From Methanorbis rubei (GTDB taxonomy: Archaea; Halobacteriota; Methanomicrobia; Methanomicrobiales; Methanocorpusculaceae), in the NCBI RefSeq assembly GCF_032714495.1, contig NZ_JAWDKB010000005.1:1-64000 (forward strand): a DNA stretch of 64,000 nt, given 5' to 3'. The position numbers were made by a program, and so were the translations under genes. The notes below the pieces were generated by a model that searched no databases, had not been told where the DNA came from, and saw nothing but the letters and a program-made list of their open reading frames with translations. Shown piece after piece: positions 8,139 to 17,253 of this stretch. Numbering within the stretch: position 1 is the first letter of the stretch; each line of letters begins with the position of its first letter.

Positions 8139-8984
8139 TTATGCCTTCAGGGCGTTTGCTTGTCTGTATGCCTTGCTGATGATCATCTCGATGACGCCCT
8201 TCTCATAGATTGGGGCCTCCACACCAAGGTTGCGTGCCTCACGGACTGCCTTTGCAATCTGAGCCTCAGTAACAAAGTGACATGAGGTCGGGACTGCTGC
8301 ATTGACTGCGAGGTTGAACGCCTGCTGTGCTGCAAGAGTGATCTTTGCCTTGTATGCCTCGTCGTCGACGGACAGAACATCCGGCAGATAAATATCGCCT
8401 TCGTAGCAAACTGCAAGAAGTGAAAGACCAACCGGCATCGGCTTGATGTCAAGCTTTGCCAGGACGTCTGCCTGTTTCTTGTTGATTGCCTGGCCAGCTT
8501 TCACGACGGTCTTGGTCTCTTTAATTTTGACCTTTCCGCCATCGATTGCTGCGGGGATACCTGCCTGCTGGAGTTCTCCAACGATCGGTCCGGGCTTGAA
8601 GGAAGTTGGTCCTGCGGGGACGACAATGTCCTCAGGAGTGACTTCGCCTGCTTTTGCGGCACGCTTTGTCTTGGTCTGTTCAAGAGACTTGAACAGCTTA
8701 AACGGGTTGCCGTTAGCGAAGATAAGTGCAGAGTGCTCACTTACGTGACCGTTTAAGTCAACGTAGTGGTTGCCAAGCTCATTGAATGCATGCTCAACAA
8801 GCGTGTTTCTTGCAACTTTCACCACTGCACTGCCGTGCAGGTTTCTGCGGATCTGCTGGAACTGCTTTGCGGGGATACCGTAAATGTCAACCAGACCGAC
8901 AAGTTCGTACTTGCCGGAGTTATCCACAATTTCTTCAACTTCTTCACGTTTCCACGCCGGGAGGTGTTGAGTATAAATTGCCAT
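8139..8984 (-). CDS. rpl10: Large ribosomal subunit protein P0 (L10)
   Basis: A 281-residue acidic ribosomal protein P0, the base of the ribosomal stalk, which binds 23S rRNA and P1 dimers. The N-terminus (AIYTQHLPAWKREEVEEI) and the RNA-binding segment (LRRNLHG-like QIRRNLHGSAVVKVARNTL) are typical of archaeal L10. The C-terminal region is shorter than in many archaeal P0 proteins and lacks the usual acidic GFGALF tail, ending in AYRQANALKA. It starts 2 bases after rpl1. A GGTGATGT stretch before the ATG can act as a ribosome binding site. Confidence 0.92.
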   Translation of the reverse strand: MAIYTQHLPAWKREEVEEIVDNSGKYELVGLVDIYGIPAKQFQQIRRNLHGSAVVKVARNTLVEHAFNELGNHYVDLNGHVSEHSALIFANGNPFKLFKSLEQTKTKRAAKAGEVTPEDIVVPAGPTSFKPGPIVGELQQAGIPAAIDGGKVKIKETKTVVKAGQAINKKQADVLAKLDIKPMPVGLSLLAVCYEGDIYLPDVLSVDDEAYKAKITLAAQQAFNLAVNAAVPTSCHFVTEAQIAKAVREARNLGVEAPIYEKGVIEMIISKAYRQANALKA

Positions 8985-8986
8985 TT

Positions 8987-9628
8987 TTACATCACCTTCA
9001 CAGCGGGACCCATCGTAGTCTTGACGTAGACGGAGCGAATGTTTAATTCACCGCTCTCAAGTCTTCCCACTACCCTCTTTAAGACCGCGTCAACGTTCTC
9101 GGCGACTGCGTCAGCAGTCATTGCGGAGGTTCCGACCTTGACAGACATGTTGAGTCTGTCTTTGGACCGGATCTTCACAGAGTTCCGAAGACGTTCGACG
9201 ATCGGAGTAATGTCCTGACCCATCTGAATCGGCTGCGGCATTTTGCCGCGGGGACCGAGTCTCTGACCGAGCCAGCGACCAACAAGTGGCATGACCGCAG
9301 TCTCAGCAAGGAAGTAGTCATATTGACCTGCGAGTTTACGTGCCTCACGCGGGGCACCACCCAGACGCTCAATCTCTTCGGGGCCGATAATGATATCGAC
9401 TCCAGAGCTGCGAGCCTGGGACACAATGTCTCCCTTACCCAAGACGGCGATCTTTTTGACGCCCATTGCCTGTGGCAGAAGAATCGTCTCATCAATACGG
9501 TTTTTGGGCTGCGCCATGTCCACGTGTTTGAGATTGATAGTAATATCAATACTCTCCTGGAACTTCCTCTTGGGCGCCTGCTCCAATGCTGCCGTAACAG
9601 CGCTGATAATTTGGGTTTTGTCAACCAT
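8987..9628 (-). CDS. rpl1: Large ribosomal subunit protein L1
   Basis: A 213-residue L1 protein that binds 23S rRNA at the L1 stalk and helps release E-site tRNA. The signature GKMPQPIQMGQDI and the flanking GRWLGQRLGPRG region are clear, and the length is normal for archaea. A GGAGG site precedes the ATG. In other methanogens L1 represses its own operon by binding mRNA near its start; no unambiguous copy of that RNA motif was found here, but a hairpin lies in the leader. Confidence 0.95.
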   Translation of the reverse strand: MVDKTQIISAVTAALEQAPKRKFQESIDITINLKHVDMAQPKNRIDETILLPQAMGVKKIAVLGKGDIVSQARSSGVDIIIGPEEIERLGGAPREARKLAGQYDYFLAETAVMPLVGRWLGQRLGPRGKMPQPIQMGQDITPIVERLRNSVKIRSKDRLNMSVKVGTSAMTADAVAENVDAVLKRVVGRLESGELNIRSVYVKTTMGPAVKVM

Positions 9629-9704
9629 TTTGATGAAGCCTCCATAGTTCTCGACCGATTTTTCACGATCTCCTATGGTTGTTCTCTACAACTGTACATT
9701 TTTC

Positions 9705-9721
9705 GCGGGATTATAACCCGC
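9705..9721 (-). promoter_or_regulatory. Small hairpin in the rpl11-rpl1 gap
   Basis: GCGGG and CCCGC flank a 7-base ATTATAA loop about 80 bp before the rpl1 start, in a 118-bp gap that is unusually long for this operon. It could be an attenuator, a processing site, or part of an internal promoter, since its loop reads TTATAAT on the minus strand. Confidence 0.35.
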
Positions 9722-9746
9722 TACCCGTTTGAAGCGTTACACAACT

Positions 9747-10220
9747 TTATGCAAGCTGTGCGTCATATTCGCCTGCATTGACGGCGGCAATTGCGTCCTT
9801 GGGGGACTTGCCTTCGATGGTCACACCAACGGAAACGCAGGTGCCCATGACTTCCTTGACCGCATTTCTGAGGTCGTAGGCAAGCATGTTGTCCATCTTC
9901 ATCTTTGCAATGCGTATGACAGCTTCAAGCGGCAGATTACCAACTGCCTGAGTATTCGGAGTGCCGGAACCCTTCTCGACGCCCGCTTCCTTCATTACAA
10001 GTGCGGTTGTCGGGGGAATTCCAACAGTTAACGTGACGTTCTTTTTGTCATCGACTGTTACCGTTACCGGAACAGACATGCCGTTGAACTCAGCAGTCTT
10101 TTTGTTGATATCATCAACGACTGCTTTCACGTTGATCCCAAGGGGACCCAGTGCCGGACCAAGTGGTGGTCCTGCAGTTGCTCTACCGCCAGGTACCAGT
10201 ACCTCGACAGTTTCTGCCAT
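9747..10220 (-). CDS. rpl11: Large ribosomal subunit protein L11
   Basis: A 157-residue L11 that binds the GTPase-associated centre of 23S rRNA next to the P stalk. The proline-rich N-terminus (VEVLVPGGRATAGPPLGPALGPLGI) and the C-terminal rRNA-binding domain (EAVIRIAKMKMDNMLAYDL) are both present. L11 normally follows nusG directly in archaea; here a transporter gene and a 178-bp gap lie between them. The gap may therefore hold its own promoter. Confidence 0.95.
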   Translation of the reverse strand: MAETVEVLVPGGRATAGPPLGPALGPLGINVKAVVDDINKKTAEFNGMSVPVTVTVDDKKNVTLTVGIPPTTALVMKEAGVEKGSGTPNTQAVGNLPLEAVIRIAKMKMDNMLAYDLRNAVKEVMGTCVSVGVTIEGKSPKDAIAAVNAGEYDAQLA

Positions 10221-10398
10221 TGTATCACCGTATGTCAGCGTAAGGCCGGAGCCTCCCTGACATTGGTTGAATAAGGTCGACGTGTAAGAAGATAAAACTA
10301 ATGGGTTAATGAGGTTTGAGAGAAGAGGTTGCCCGGTTACTTAACTGGCAATATTTTTTGTGACGAAAAAATCCCATTTCCACGCACCATCCCAGCGC

Positions 10399-11310
10399 TC
10401 ACCGTTTCGCGCTTCGAAGATGAGGATATGCTATCCCTGCAAAAATGCACAGAACACCCACCCACTGAACCCAGGACACCGCCTCATGCAACACAACAAC
10501 CGCCGTAATAATTGCCACCGGCAGCTCTGCGGAACCGAGGATCGTTGCAGTACCAGTCGATATCTTCGGCGCACCGATTGCATAGAAAAGAACCGGCAGA
10601 CACGCACCAAAAAGACCAAGTGTCGCACCATACACCCAGATATCAGACACCACAACACCACTCGTAAAATATTCCGGCGAAAACACACACAATAGAACAA
10701 ACAACGCGCACGTAACAATCCAGAAACTCCGGTTCACCGGATGCATCTGCGGCTCCACGCGCCCGCTCAGGAAAATAAAAATCGCATAGCACAGCGCAGA
10801 CAACAGACCAGCGCACACCCCGACAACCGTGAAAGAAATAGCATTCCCGATGATCCCGCTGGCAAGAACAGTTCCAGCAAGCAGAATCAGCACCGCAACA
10901 ACCGAACTTTTCGACGGCAGCTTCCGCTCGACCAGACAGTCCAGAAGAACACCAATCCAGGTAAACTGAAACAGCAGCACAATTGCAACCGACGCTGGCA
11001 TCGACTCAAGCGACAAATAATAGAACAGACACACCGAACACGTAACAGCCCCTGTAATCAGAAGAATCGGCATCCTCCGGCTCAATTTCACGGAAGACCG
11101 CGGCGCGTCGCGGCGCCTTCCAACGATCGCAATAACCGCACAGAGAATGCCCAGGAAAATCCAGCCGCTGAAGTACTGGCTCATCACCACTTCAGAAAAC
11201 GTATAGCCGTTCCCGTACGCAAGTTTCACAATCGTCGCAAGGATACCATAACAGCACCCGCCCAGAAGAACCAGCAGCGGATACAGCAAAAGCTTTAGAT
11301 TCACGAGCAC
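10399..11310 (-). CDS. EamA/DMT-family membrane transporter
   Basis: A 303-residue integral membrane protein with about ten hydrophobic segments, in the two-repeat layout of drug/metabolite transporters. The second repeat ends in LGSAELPVAIITAVVVLHEAVSWVQW, the typical EamA motif. The substrate cannot be predicted. The start is GTG at 11310 with no clear ribosome binding site; a second GTG lies 6 bases on. It sits 26 bp after nusG and 178 bp before rpl11, inside what is normally an unbroken translation operon, so it looks like a later insertion. Confidence 0.85.
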   Translation of the reverse strand: MLVNLKLLLYPLLVLLGGCCYGILATIVKLAYGNGYTFSEVVMSQYFSGWIFLGILCAVIAIVGRRRDAPRSSVKLSRRMPILLITGAVTCSVCLFYYLSLESMPASVAIVLLFQFTWIGVLLDCLVERKLPSKSSVVAVLILLAGTVLASGIIGNAISFTVVGVCAGLLSALCYAIFIFLSGRVEPQMHPVNRSFWIVTCALFVLLCVFSPEYFTSGVVVSDIWVYGATLGLFGACLPVLFYAIGAPKISTGTATILGSAELPVAIITAVVVLHEAVSWVQWVGVLCIFAGIAYPHLRSAKR

Positions 11311-11336
11311 AAACCCGAAAAAAGTGGGATGGAAAA

Positions 11337-11813
11337 TTAATCGTTGTTGCGATCGATCACGCGCACGTTGTCCCCGCGCACCGTAATCGGAATCGGCACA
11401 ATCGACTCATACAGCTCAACGGTGATCTCTTCTTTTGCATGGTCAACGCGCTTGACCACAGCCTTCTCACCCTTGAACGGACCTGCAATCAGCTCAACGA
11501 TCGTACCCTCGCTGATACCGGCAACGACCGGTTTGGGCACAAGGAAGTGTTTGATCTCTTCCATTGAAGTCTCATTCTGCAGAACAATCCGGGCATGCGC
11601 AATCGTCTCGACAAGCTCCTCGATTCTTGCATGCTCCTCCGGGCTTTCCACAAAGACGTAGCCCTTAATATCCTCAGGCACCACTACGGCGGTGACAACA
11701 ACATCGGTCATGTTATTTTCGATTGCCTCGCGGATATTATCTGCAACCGTCCGCTCATGCTTGGAAGTTGTCTTAATTATGTAGTAGTGGTTGCCAAACT
11801 CTGAATCACTCAT
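11337..11813 (-). CDS. spt5: Transcription elongation factor Spt5/NusG
   Basis: A protein of about 158 residues with an NGN domain (NHYYIIKTTSKHERTVADNI) and a C-terminal KOW domain (EGTIVELIAGPFKGEKAVVKRV), the standard archaeal Spt5 length. Spt5 binds the RNA polymerase clamp with Spt4 and raises processivity. I chose the ATG at 11813. A GTG at 11822 would overlap the secE stop as GTGA, an arrangement used elsewhere in this genome, and would add three residues. Confidence 0.92.
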   Translation of the reverse strand: MSDSEFGNHYYIIKTTSKHERTVADNIREAIENNMTDVVVTAVVVPEDIKGYVFVESPEEHARIEELVETIAHARIVLQNETSMEEIKHFLVPKPVVAGISEGTIVELIAGPFKGEKAVVKRVDHAKEEITVELYESIVPIPITVRGDNVRVIDRNND

Positions 11814-11818
11814 GATTG

Positions 11819-12088
11819 TCACGGAAGCAGATAGTGGAAGACCAGATAAATGATAAAGCCCAGAACACCGATGACTGCAATACCTGCGGCCGAAACTGCC
11901 GAGATCTTGAAGAATTCATCCTTCGTAGGTCTGCGGGCAAGCTTTAACACGCGCAGATACTTGCGGAAGAACTCGGAGATACTCTGCTTGGAGACCTCCG
12001 GCATCTTTACATTACCGACAGCAGACGATGCTGTCGTCTTCTCCGTCTTCTTATTGTTGGTATTTTTCTCGTCAGCCAATGTATTCAC
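11819..12088 (-). CDS. secE: Preprotein translocase subunit SecE (Sec61 gamma)
   Basis: An 89-residue protein. A charged N-terminal half leads to the amphipathic SecE helix ([23 protein letters not shown]) and a single C-terminal membrane span ([24 protein letters not shown]). SecE clamps the SecY channel. The N-terminal 30 residues, rich in Asn, Lys and Thr, are longer than in minimal archaeal SecE. It overlaps ftsZ by 4 bases upstream and touches spt5 downstream. Confidence 0.9.
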   Translation of the reverse strand: MNTLADEKNTNNKKTEKTTASSAVGNVKMPEVSKQSISEFFRKYLRVLKLARRPTKDEFFKISAVSAAGIAVIGVLGFIIYLVFHYLLP

Positions 12089-13413
12089 CTCAGGAAATCA
12101 ATCTCAAACTTGGATCTCTGCACCTGACTTGATTGTGGTGCCGTATATGTTTGCTCCTGCTTACCATAAATCTGTGGGGATTGCACACCGGTCACAATCA
12201 GCATGGTACGCATTCTGCCCTCCATCGACGGGTCAACCTGAACTCCCCAGATGATGCGTGCCCCGGGATCAATACGCTGATAGACCTCCTGCACAACACC
12301 CTCTGCCTCAAACATTGTCATATCAGGGCCGCCAATCACGTTGATCAGTGCTGCGGTCGCGCCCGTGATGTCGACATCAAGCAGCGGAGAGCGAAGAGCC
12401 TTCTTGATAGAGTCGGTCGCCTTGTCCTCACTGTCGGACTCGCCCATACCGATCATTGCAATGCCGCCCTGCTCCATAACCGTGCGGACATCGGCAAAAT
12501 CAAGGTTCACAAGACCGGGGAGAGTGATAAGTTCGGTGATTCCTTTCACCGCACGCATCAGAACCTCGTCTGCAACCTTGAACGCCTGTGCCAACGGAAG
12601 CCGCGGAACAACTTCAAGAATGCGGTCGTTCGGGATCACAATGACCGTGTCAGCAACTTCACGAAGCCGCTCAAGACCGATCTCTGCATTCTCCATACGG
12701 GTTGCACTCTCGCTCGTGAACGGAAGCGTAACGATTGCAATCGTTAACGCGCCGACCTCTTTCGCGATCTTTGCAACGACCGGAGCACTGCCGGTACCGG
12801 TTCCGCCGCCAAGACCTGCGGTCACGAACACCATGTTCGATCCGCTCAGGGACTGGCGGACAACATCCTCGCTCTCAAGCGCTGCTTCTTCACCGCGCTG
12901 CGGCATTGCGCCTGCGCCAAGACCCTTCGTGGTCTGGCGGCCGATGAGAATACGCTTCCCAACGCGTCCGCGAAGCATGGACAGATGCTGCGCATCGGTG
13001 TTTAAGGCATAGATATCAGCGCCCTCGACGCCTTCTTCAAAGATTCGGGCAACAGTATTGGACCCTCCGCCGCCGCAGCCGACGACCGTGATCTTGGTTC
13101 TCAGAGACTCAAGAATGTCATCGAACTCGTCATCATCATCGGTATGGTTCGATGCAGTGGGAACATATTTGTACTGGCTGGAAAAATCGATGTCCTGTTT
13201 TGCCGGTGCAGGTCTCGGTTCGACGACCGGCCTTGGTGCAGGAACCGGGGCCTGGCGAACCGGCTCCGGAGCAGGAGCTGCATATGCCTGCTCCTTTCTC
13301 GGAGTCAGTTCGACCTCGTCCTCTGCGTCATATATAGCGGAGACTGCGCTGTTGTCGCGTGCAGTTTCTTCGAACCGCTTGCGTGATAGTGCTTCTTCTA
13401 CGATTGATCTCAT
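12085..13413 (-). CDS. ftsZ: Cell division GTPase FtsZ with long N-terminal extension
   Basis: A 442-residue FtsZ. The nucleotide-binding motif VGCGGGGSN is at 111-119 and the tubulin signature GGGTGTGSA at 202-210. A 100-residue extension precedes the core: a helix ([16 protein letters not shown]), a Pro/Ala/Arg-rich linker and an acidic patch ([10 protein letters not shown]). The C-terminus KFEIDFLR resembles a partner-binding tail. FtsZ forms the division ring. Linkage to secE and spt5 is typical of archaeal FtsZ1-type genes, which supports that class. It starts by ATGA overlap with dtdA. Confidence 0.95.
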   Translation of the reverse strand: MRSIVEEALSRKRFEETARDNSAVSAIYDAEDEVELTPRKEQAYAAPAPEPVRQAPVPAPRPVVEPRPAPAKQDIDFSSQYKYVPTASNHTDDDDEFDDILESLRTKITVVGCGGGGSNTVARIFEEGVEGADIYALNTDAQHLSMLRGRVGKRILIGRQTTKGLGAGAMPQRGEEAALESEDVVRQSLSGSNMVFVTAGLGGGTGTGSAPVVAKIAKEVGALTIAIVTLPFTSESATRMENAEIGLERLREVADTVIVIPNDRILEVVPRLPLAQAFKVADEVLMRAVKGITELITLPGLVNLDFADVRTVMEQGGIAMIGMGESDSEDKATDSIKKALRSPLLDVDITGATAALINVIGGPDMTMFEAEGVVQEVYQRIDPGARIIWGVQVDPSMEGRMRTMLIVTGVQSPQIYGKQEQTYTAPQSSQVQRSKFEIDFLR

Positions 13414-14741
13414 GAGTAATTCTCCAATCCCGGGATGCGGAGGGTAGACCGGATCGTTTTTGTTACCATCTCCGGCGTTATCGTCCTGCCGTCCGGAAGG
13501 GTTACAGGTTCACCTGCAACCAGTTTTCCAAACAACGGACCGGACGGGACGCCCTGCATGCGCGCGAGCTGGGCGTCAAACTGCAGGCGGGTTATTGTGA
13601 TCAGATCACCTTCCACCGTTGTACCCTGTCTACGTGTTATTTGTTGGACTGATAAAGCTATTAATTCACCTGCTATTGCATGACGCCGCTCCCCGGTCGT
13701 CAGGAGGGTTGGAAGAACTTTTCCGCTCTTTCCGGTCAGATGAAATACGCCGCCGACTCTGTCCAGTTCAGCAAACAGTTCGTCTTCCAAGCCCCCGAAT
13801 GCTTCGCTAAAGAAGTCCTCCGGAAGAACGATGGATGCAGGGTTCCCTGCGGGAACTTCTCCGTGCGGGAAGATTTTTGCCGCAGAATCGATATTTTTAG
13901 CAAAGTCGACAAATGCGGACCATGTTTTCCATGACATGGAGCCGAGTTTATGCATGTCGCTTTCGGTGATCTCAGGGATGCCAAGCTCCGCAAGAATTTT
14001 TTCGAGGCGGTCGGCTTCAACTTTGGACATGGCCTTTTTGTCAAGATGCGCGGCAATTGCCCCGCTCTTTTGGATCATTTGCATAATCATGTCCGCGCTG
14101 ACCGCTCCGACATCCCGCGTATGCATCATGTGGCCGAACGCCCCCCTCGTTTCAAGGGCAATTGCGGTCTGCCGCACGGCATAGTGGGTGCCGCCAAATC
14201 CGATCAGCGGAATAACAGTTTCAGAGTCAGGGTCTGCCATAAGAACACTCATGGCAGCAGCGCGGACGGCAACAGCATTGCGCCACTCGGTTTCTGTACT
14301 GCCGACCTCGACGAAAAAGTACGGGACATGGATGCTGGTCGGCCCGTGATGGGTTATCTCGTACGAAACGCGAAAGCCTTCCGGGGCATACAACTGATGA
14401 TTGCGCAGCACCGCACGCATCCATGCGGGAGCGGCTGGCCCGAGCTCGCGGGGATTTCCGCCGAGGTCTGCGGTGATGAAGTTTCCTGCCGGATGTACGG
14501 TGAGAACAGGTACCGGGTTGACGCTTGCATGGCGTGCGAGAAAGATCGCAAGGTCTGCGTCGGAATCGACTACGTCGTCATCAGCGTGAATGATGCGGTC
14601 GTTCCATTCATGAAAGGTGACGGTGTGCTTTGCAAGCAGCGGCCAGCCGCCTTCCGGAGGATTTTGGATGAGTTCATCCATTGCGGCGCGGATGTTGGAT
14701 CCGGCAATATCGGTTGAGGAGTGGATGATATTGATCTTCAT
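13410..14741 (-). CDS. dtdA: D-aminoacyl-tRNA deacylase (archaeal DTD2 type)
   Basis: A 443-residue protein of the archaeal and plant DTD2/GEK1 family, which removes D-amino acids from mischarged tRNA. Typical segments are [17 protein letters not shown] and [18 protein letters not shown] with clustered histidines. The C-terminal 150 residues extend beyond the minimal catalytic domain, as in other archaeal homologues. It is the first gene of the division/translation operon. The 72 bp upstream lead into an inverted repeat. Confidence 0.9.
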   Translation of the reverse strand: MKINIIHSSTDIAGSNIRAAMDELIQNPPEGGWPLLAKHTVTFHEWNDRIIHADDDVVDSDADLAIFLARHASVNPVPVLTVHPAGNFITADLGGNPRELGPAAPAWMRAVLRNHQLYAPEGFRVSYEITHHGPTSIHVPYFFVEVGSTETEWRNAVAVRAAAMSVLMADPDSETVIPLIGFGGTHYAVRQTAIALETRGAFGHMMHTRDVGAVSADMIMQMIQKSGAIAAHLDKKAMSKVEADRLEKILAELGIPEITESDMHKLGSMSWKTWSAFVDFAKNIDSAAKIFPHGEVPAGNPASIVLPEDFFSEAFGGLEDELFAELDRVGGVFHLTGKSGKVLPTLLTTGERRHAIAGELIALSVQQITRRQGTTVEGDLITITRLQFDAQLARMQGVPSGPLFGKLVAGEPVTLPDGRTITPEMVTKTIRSTLRIPGLENYS

Positions 14742-14813
14742 GCGTGATAGGTAGTTTTGGCAGAGAGAAAAGAAGTGTGTTTTCTTTGGGGGTTTTGCAT
14801 CCTCCCGCGTGAA

Positions 14814-14962
14814 CCGCCCACGGAAAATCAGAACACACGGAGCTGCACGGAAAAAATATCACGGAGCAGACGTGAACAGCACGGAATTTGAAAATAGTTC
14901 ATTATTATGGCATTCATTATTTTTCCGTGAAACTCCGTGTGTTCTGATTTTCCGTGGGCGGC
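14814..14962. repeat. Long inverted repeat, CCACGGA family
   Basis: The left arm CGCCCACGGAAAATCAGAAC runs on to ATCACGGAGCAGACGTGAAC; the right arm reads ATTTTTCCGTGAAACTCCG and ends in CCGTGGGCGG. It lies between the dtdA start and the end of the first acyltransferase gene (both minus strand), where it could form a terminator-like stem. Confidence 0.8.
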
Positions 14963-14969
14963 TCGCAAA

Positions 14970-15737
14970 TCAAAGATACCCAATGCCGGTGATTGTACTC
15001 ACGATCCAGAGTATTCCAAAGATGATCGGAATGTGGACAAGATACACCGCAAGCGTTATTCTGCCGTTGCCGATATGGGCGAAGAACCTGCCGAGGGCCC
15101 CGGGGTTCGGAAGACGAAACGCCCGGATGCCGTTCGGATAAAAGACCGCACCAAGAGCAATACCGATCAAGAGAACGCCGAACCAGGGAAACAGCGGGAA
15201 GTAGTCCTGCGTGTACTGCATGAAATCAGCCCCGTGAACACCTAAGGGGTAGAGCCATCCGGGTTCGGTGAACTGCGGGATTACAAAGATACCGAGGAGA
15301 ACGATGATGATGCCCGGGATAAAATTCCATTTCCCAAGCTGCAGGAACGGGATGCACAGAAGCATCGAGACACCAAGCATATGCATGAACCCGAACTTGA
15401 TGAACGCACCATTGTGAAGAAAGAGGGTTGAGCCGATCCAGCTGACAATGGTGATCATCATGCCGATTCCAAATAAAAACAGGGCTTTCACAACGATTGA
15501 GCGATAGTACTCGCTGGTGGTTCTTCCTTTTTTTCTGGCATGCCTGAGGATTAAGGCAACACCTGCGATCAGAACAAAAGATGCCGAAGCGATGTTGATG
15601 GTCCCGTAATAGGTGAGGAACTCTGGATCCTCAACGATCATATGGTACATCACCATGCATGCAAGGAAGTGATAGACGATCATTCCCACAAGGGCGATTC
15701 CGCGAATCGCATCCACTTCCCAGTATCTTTCACCCAT
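14970..15737 (-). CDS. DUF1624/heparan-alpha-glucosaminide acetyltransferase-like membrane protein
   Basis: A 255-residue membrane protein with about seven hydrophobic segments. The N-terminus MGERYWEVDAIRGIALVGMI is the conserved start of DUF1624 acyltransferases, which move acetyl groups across membranes to sugars. The expected acceptor here would be a surface glycan, but that is inference. The next gene upstream is a paralogue with the same opening motif, so this is a tandem duplication. Confidence 0.8.
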   Translation of the reverse strand: MGERYWEVDAIRGIALVGMIVYHFLACMVMYHMIVEDPEFLTYYGTINIASASFVLIAGVALILRHARKKGRTTSEYYRSIVVKALFLFGIGMMITIVSWIGSTLFLHNGAFIKFGFMHMLGVSMLLCIPFLQLGKWNFIPGIIIVLLGIFVIPQFTEPGWLYPLGVHGADFMQYTQDYFPLFPWFGVLLIGIALGAVFYPNGIRAFRLPNPGALGRFFAHIGNGRITLAVYLVHIPIIFGILWIVSTITGIGYL

Positions 15738-15801
15738 GTTACTCCGTGCTATTTGGTTTTTGCTGATATATATTTTGAGATTGAAAAGTACGCCCGGAAA
15801 C

Positions 15802-16581
15802 CTACAGATATCCCCACGGCATGCCGAGTGCGGAGGACACGATCATAATCAGATACAGTATCGCGAAGAGAATCGGGATATGGAGCAGGTAAATCTCCAG
15901 CGGATACTTGCCGACGAGCGCCAGGAATCTTCCAAACACTCCGGCATCAGGCATACGGAATCTCCGGATTCCATGCGGATACAGAACTGATCCTATGGCA
16001 ACTCCCAAAAGCATCACGCCGACCCAAGGAAGAAGCGGGAAGTAGTCACGCGGATAAAACATGCCTTCCGGTAAAATGCCAAACGGCAGATACCATAAGA
16101 AACCTGCAGAGGCATATATTGTTTTAAAAGACAGTCCGATCCAGATGAGAACAGCAGCCGGAATAAAATTCCATTTGCCAAGTCCGAGGAACGGAATGCA
16201 CAGGATCATCGAGAGGCCCATCATCTGGAGGAAGTTGAACAGCATGTAGTTGCCGTCGCCGATGACAAAGTGAATGGCAAGAGATCCAACAACCGCAATT
16301 GCAACACCGATGAAAAAAATCTCCAGACCGCGCTTCACAATTGCAATATAATAGGCGCGTTTCGGCTTGCCGGCCATTCGTCCGTGTCTGAGAACCAACG
16401 CGACACCGGAGACTATCACGAAAACGCTTGTTCCGAGGTGAATGTACTGGCAGACGTCGTAGTACCAGTCCAGGGTAAGACTCATATGAAAAATTACCAT
16501 CAGGGAGATCAGATGAAAAACGATCATCCCGATCAGGGCAATCCCGCGGATTGCGTCGACCTCCCAGTACCGCTCACCCAT
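15802..16581 (-). CDS. DUF1624 acetyltransferase-like membrane protein, tandem paralogue
   Basis: A 259-residue paralogue of the downstream neighbour, opening MGERYWEVDAIRGIALIGMI and sharing the late LPWVGVMLLGVAIGSVLYPHGI block with its counterpart. I set the start at 16581 because this is where similarity to the paralogue begins. The frame stays open for 58 more codons upstream, but those run into the inverted repeat at 16709 and are not expected to be protein. A 64-bp gap separates the pair. Confidence 0.8.
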   Translation of the reverse strand: MGERYWEVDAIRGIALIGMIVFHLISLMVIFHMSLTLDWYYDVCQYIHLGTSVFVIVSGVALVLRHGRMAGKPKRAYYIAIVKRGLEIFFIGVAIAVVGSLAIHFVIGDGNYMLFNFLQMMGLSMILCIPFLGLGKWNFIPAAVLIWIGLSFKTIYASAGFLWYLPFGILPEGMFYPRDYFPLLPWVGVMLLGVAIGSVLYPHGIRRFRMPDAGVFGRFLALVGKYPLEIYLLHIPILFAILYLIMIVSSALGMPWGYL

Positions 16582-16708
16582 TGCTTTGGAGTTGGTGCTT
16601 TCAGATAATCTCTTTTGTGTTTGAAGAGGTGTGATACCGCAAAAAAATTTAACCAGTTTCTTTCTGAAAAGGGAAATGGTTGAATAGTATATGGGAAAGA
16701 TAAATATC

Positions 16709-16862
16709 TGAAACGCGAATAGCGCGAATAAAAAATCGCCAATGGCGATTTTCAAAGAAGTGCTAAATTATTTCTTTTTAGATAAATTCACCTAAAAAAG
16801 TACAAAGAATTTTTTTTTGAAAATCGCCATTGGCGATTTTTATTCGCGCTATTCGCGTTTCA
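16709..16862. repeat. Inverted repeat, CGCGAAT/TCGCCAATGGCGA family
   Basis: This is the cleanest copy: 154 bp with arms of about 45 bp starting TGAAACGCGAATAGCGCGAA and ending in the complement. Each arm contains a nested palindrome around TCGCCAATGGCGA. The interior is AT-rich and ends in a T9 run. The right arm overlaps the last four codons and stop of echF. Confidence 0.9.
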
Positions 16863-17247
16863 AAACTTCATCCTCGGTCTCAGGATCCTTCTTCGGTTTC
16901 TCCGGCTTCACGTACGTAATCTCGTACGTCTCCACTCCCCGCTCATCAGGCCGGGCCGATGACGAATAGGCAGGATCAACAGACAGAGCACCAAACTTGC
17001 ACAACTCAGCGCACTGACCGCAGATAACACAGCGGAACAGATCAATCGTCCACAGCTTCGCCGCACGATCAACCGTAACCGCCTGGGACGGACAGCGTTT
17101 CATGCAAATCATGCAGGACGTGCACTTGGACGGATCGAACACCACATGACCGCGGGTGATATCAAAGCGCTTTGCAGGTTCGGCAGGAAACGTCGTCGTC
17201 ACTGGCTTATGCACAAACTGCTTCAGAATCGTTTTCAGCATTTTCAT
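16849..17247 (-). CDS. echF: Ech hydrogenase subunit F, 2x[4Fe-4S] ferredoxin-like
   Basis: A 132-residue iron-sulfur subunit. Two clusters are visible: CTSCMICMKRCP and CVICGQCAELC. EchF passes electrons between ferredoxin and the small subunit EchC and corresponds to NuoI of complex I. It is the last gene of the ech operon, 6 bp after echE. The final residues LKRE and the TAG stop are encoded by the arm of the inverted repeat, so the natural C-terminus seems to have been replaced by repeat sequence. Confidence 0.92.
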   Translation of the reverse strand: MKMLKTILKQFVHKPVTTTFPAEPAKRFDITRGHVVFDPSKCTSCMICMKRCPSQAVTVDRAAKLWTIDLFRCVICGQCAELCKFGALSVDPAYSSSARPDERGVETYEITYVKPEKPKKDPETEDEVLKRE

Positions 17248-17253
17248 ACAGCC

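Noticed and set aside
12341-13012. A 223-codon frame opposite ftsZ
   Set aside because: It is an antisense shadow of the FtsZ GTPase core, Ser/Arg-rich without features.
16582-16755. N-terminal extension of the second DUF1624 protein
   Set aside because: It translates the inverted repeat (KIAIGDFLFALFAF) and is absent from the paralogue, which starts at MGERYWEV.
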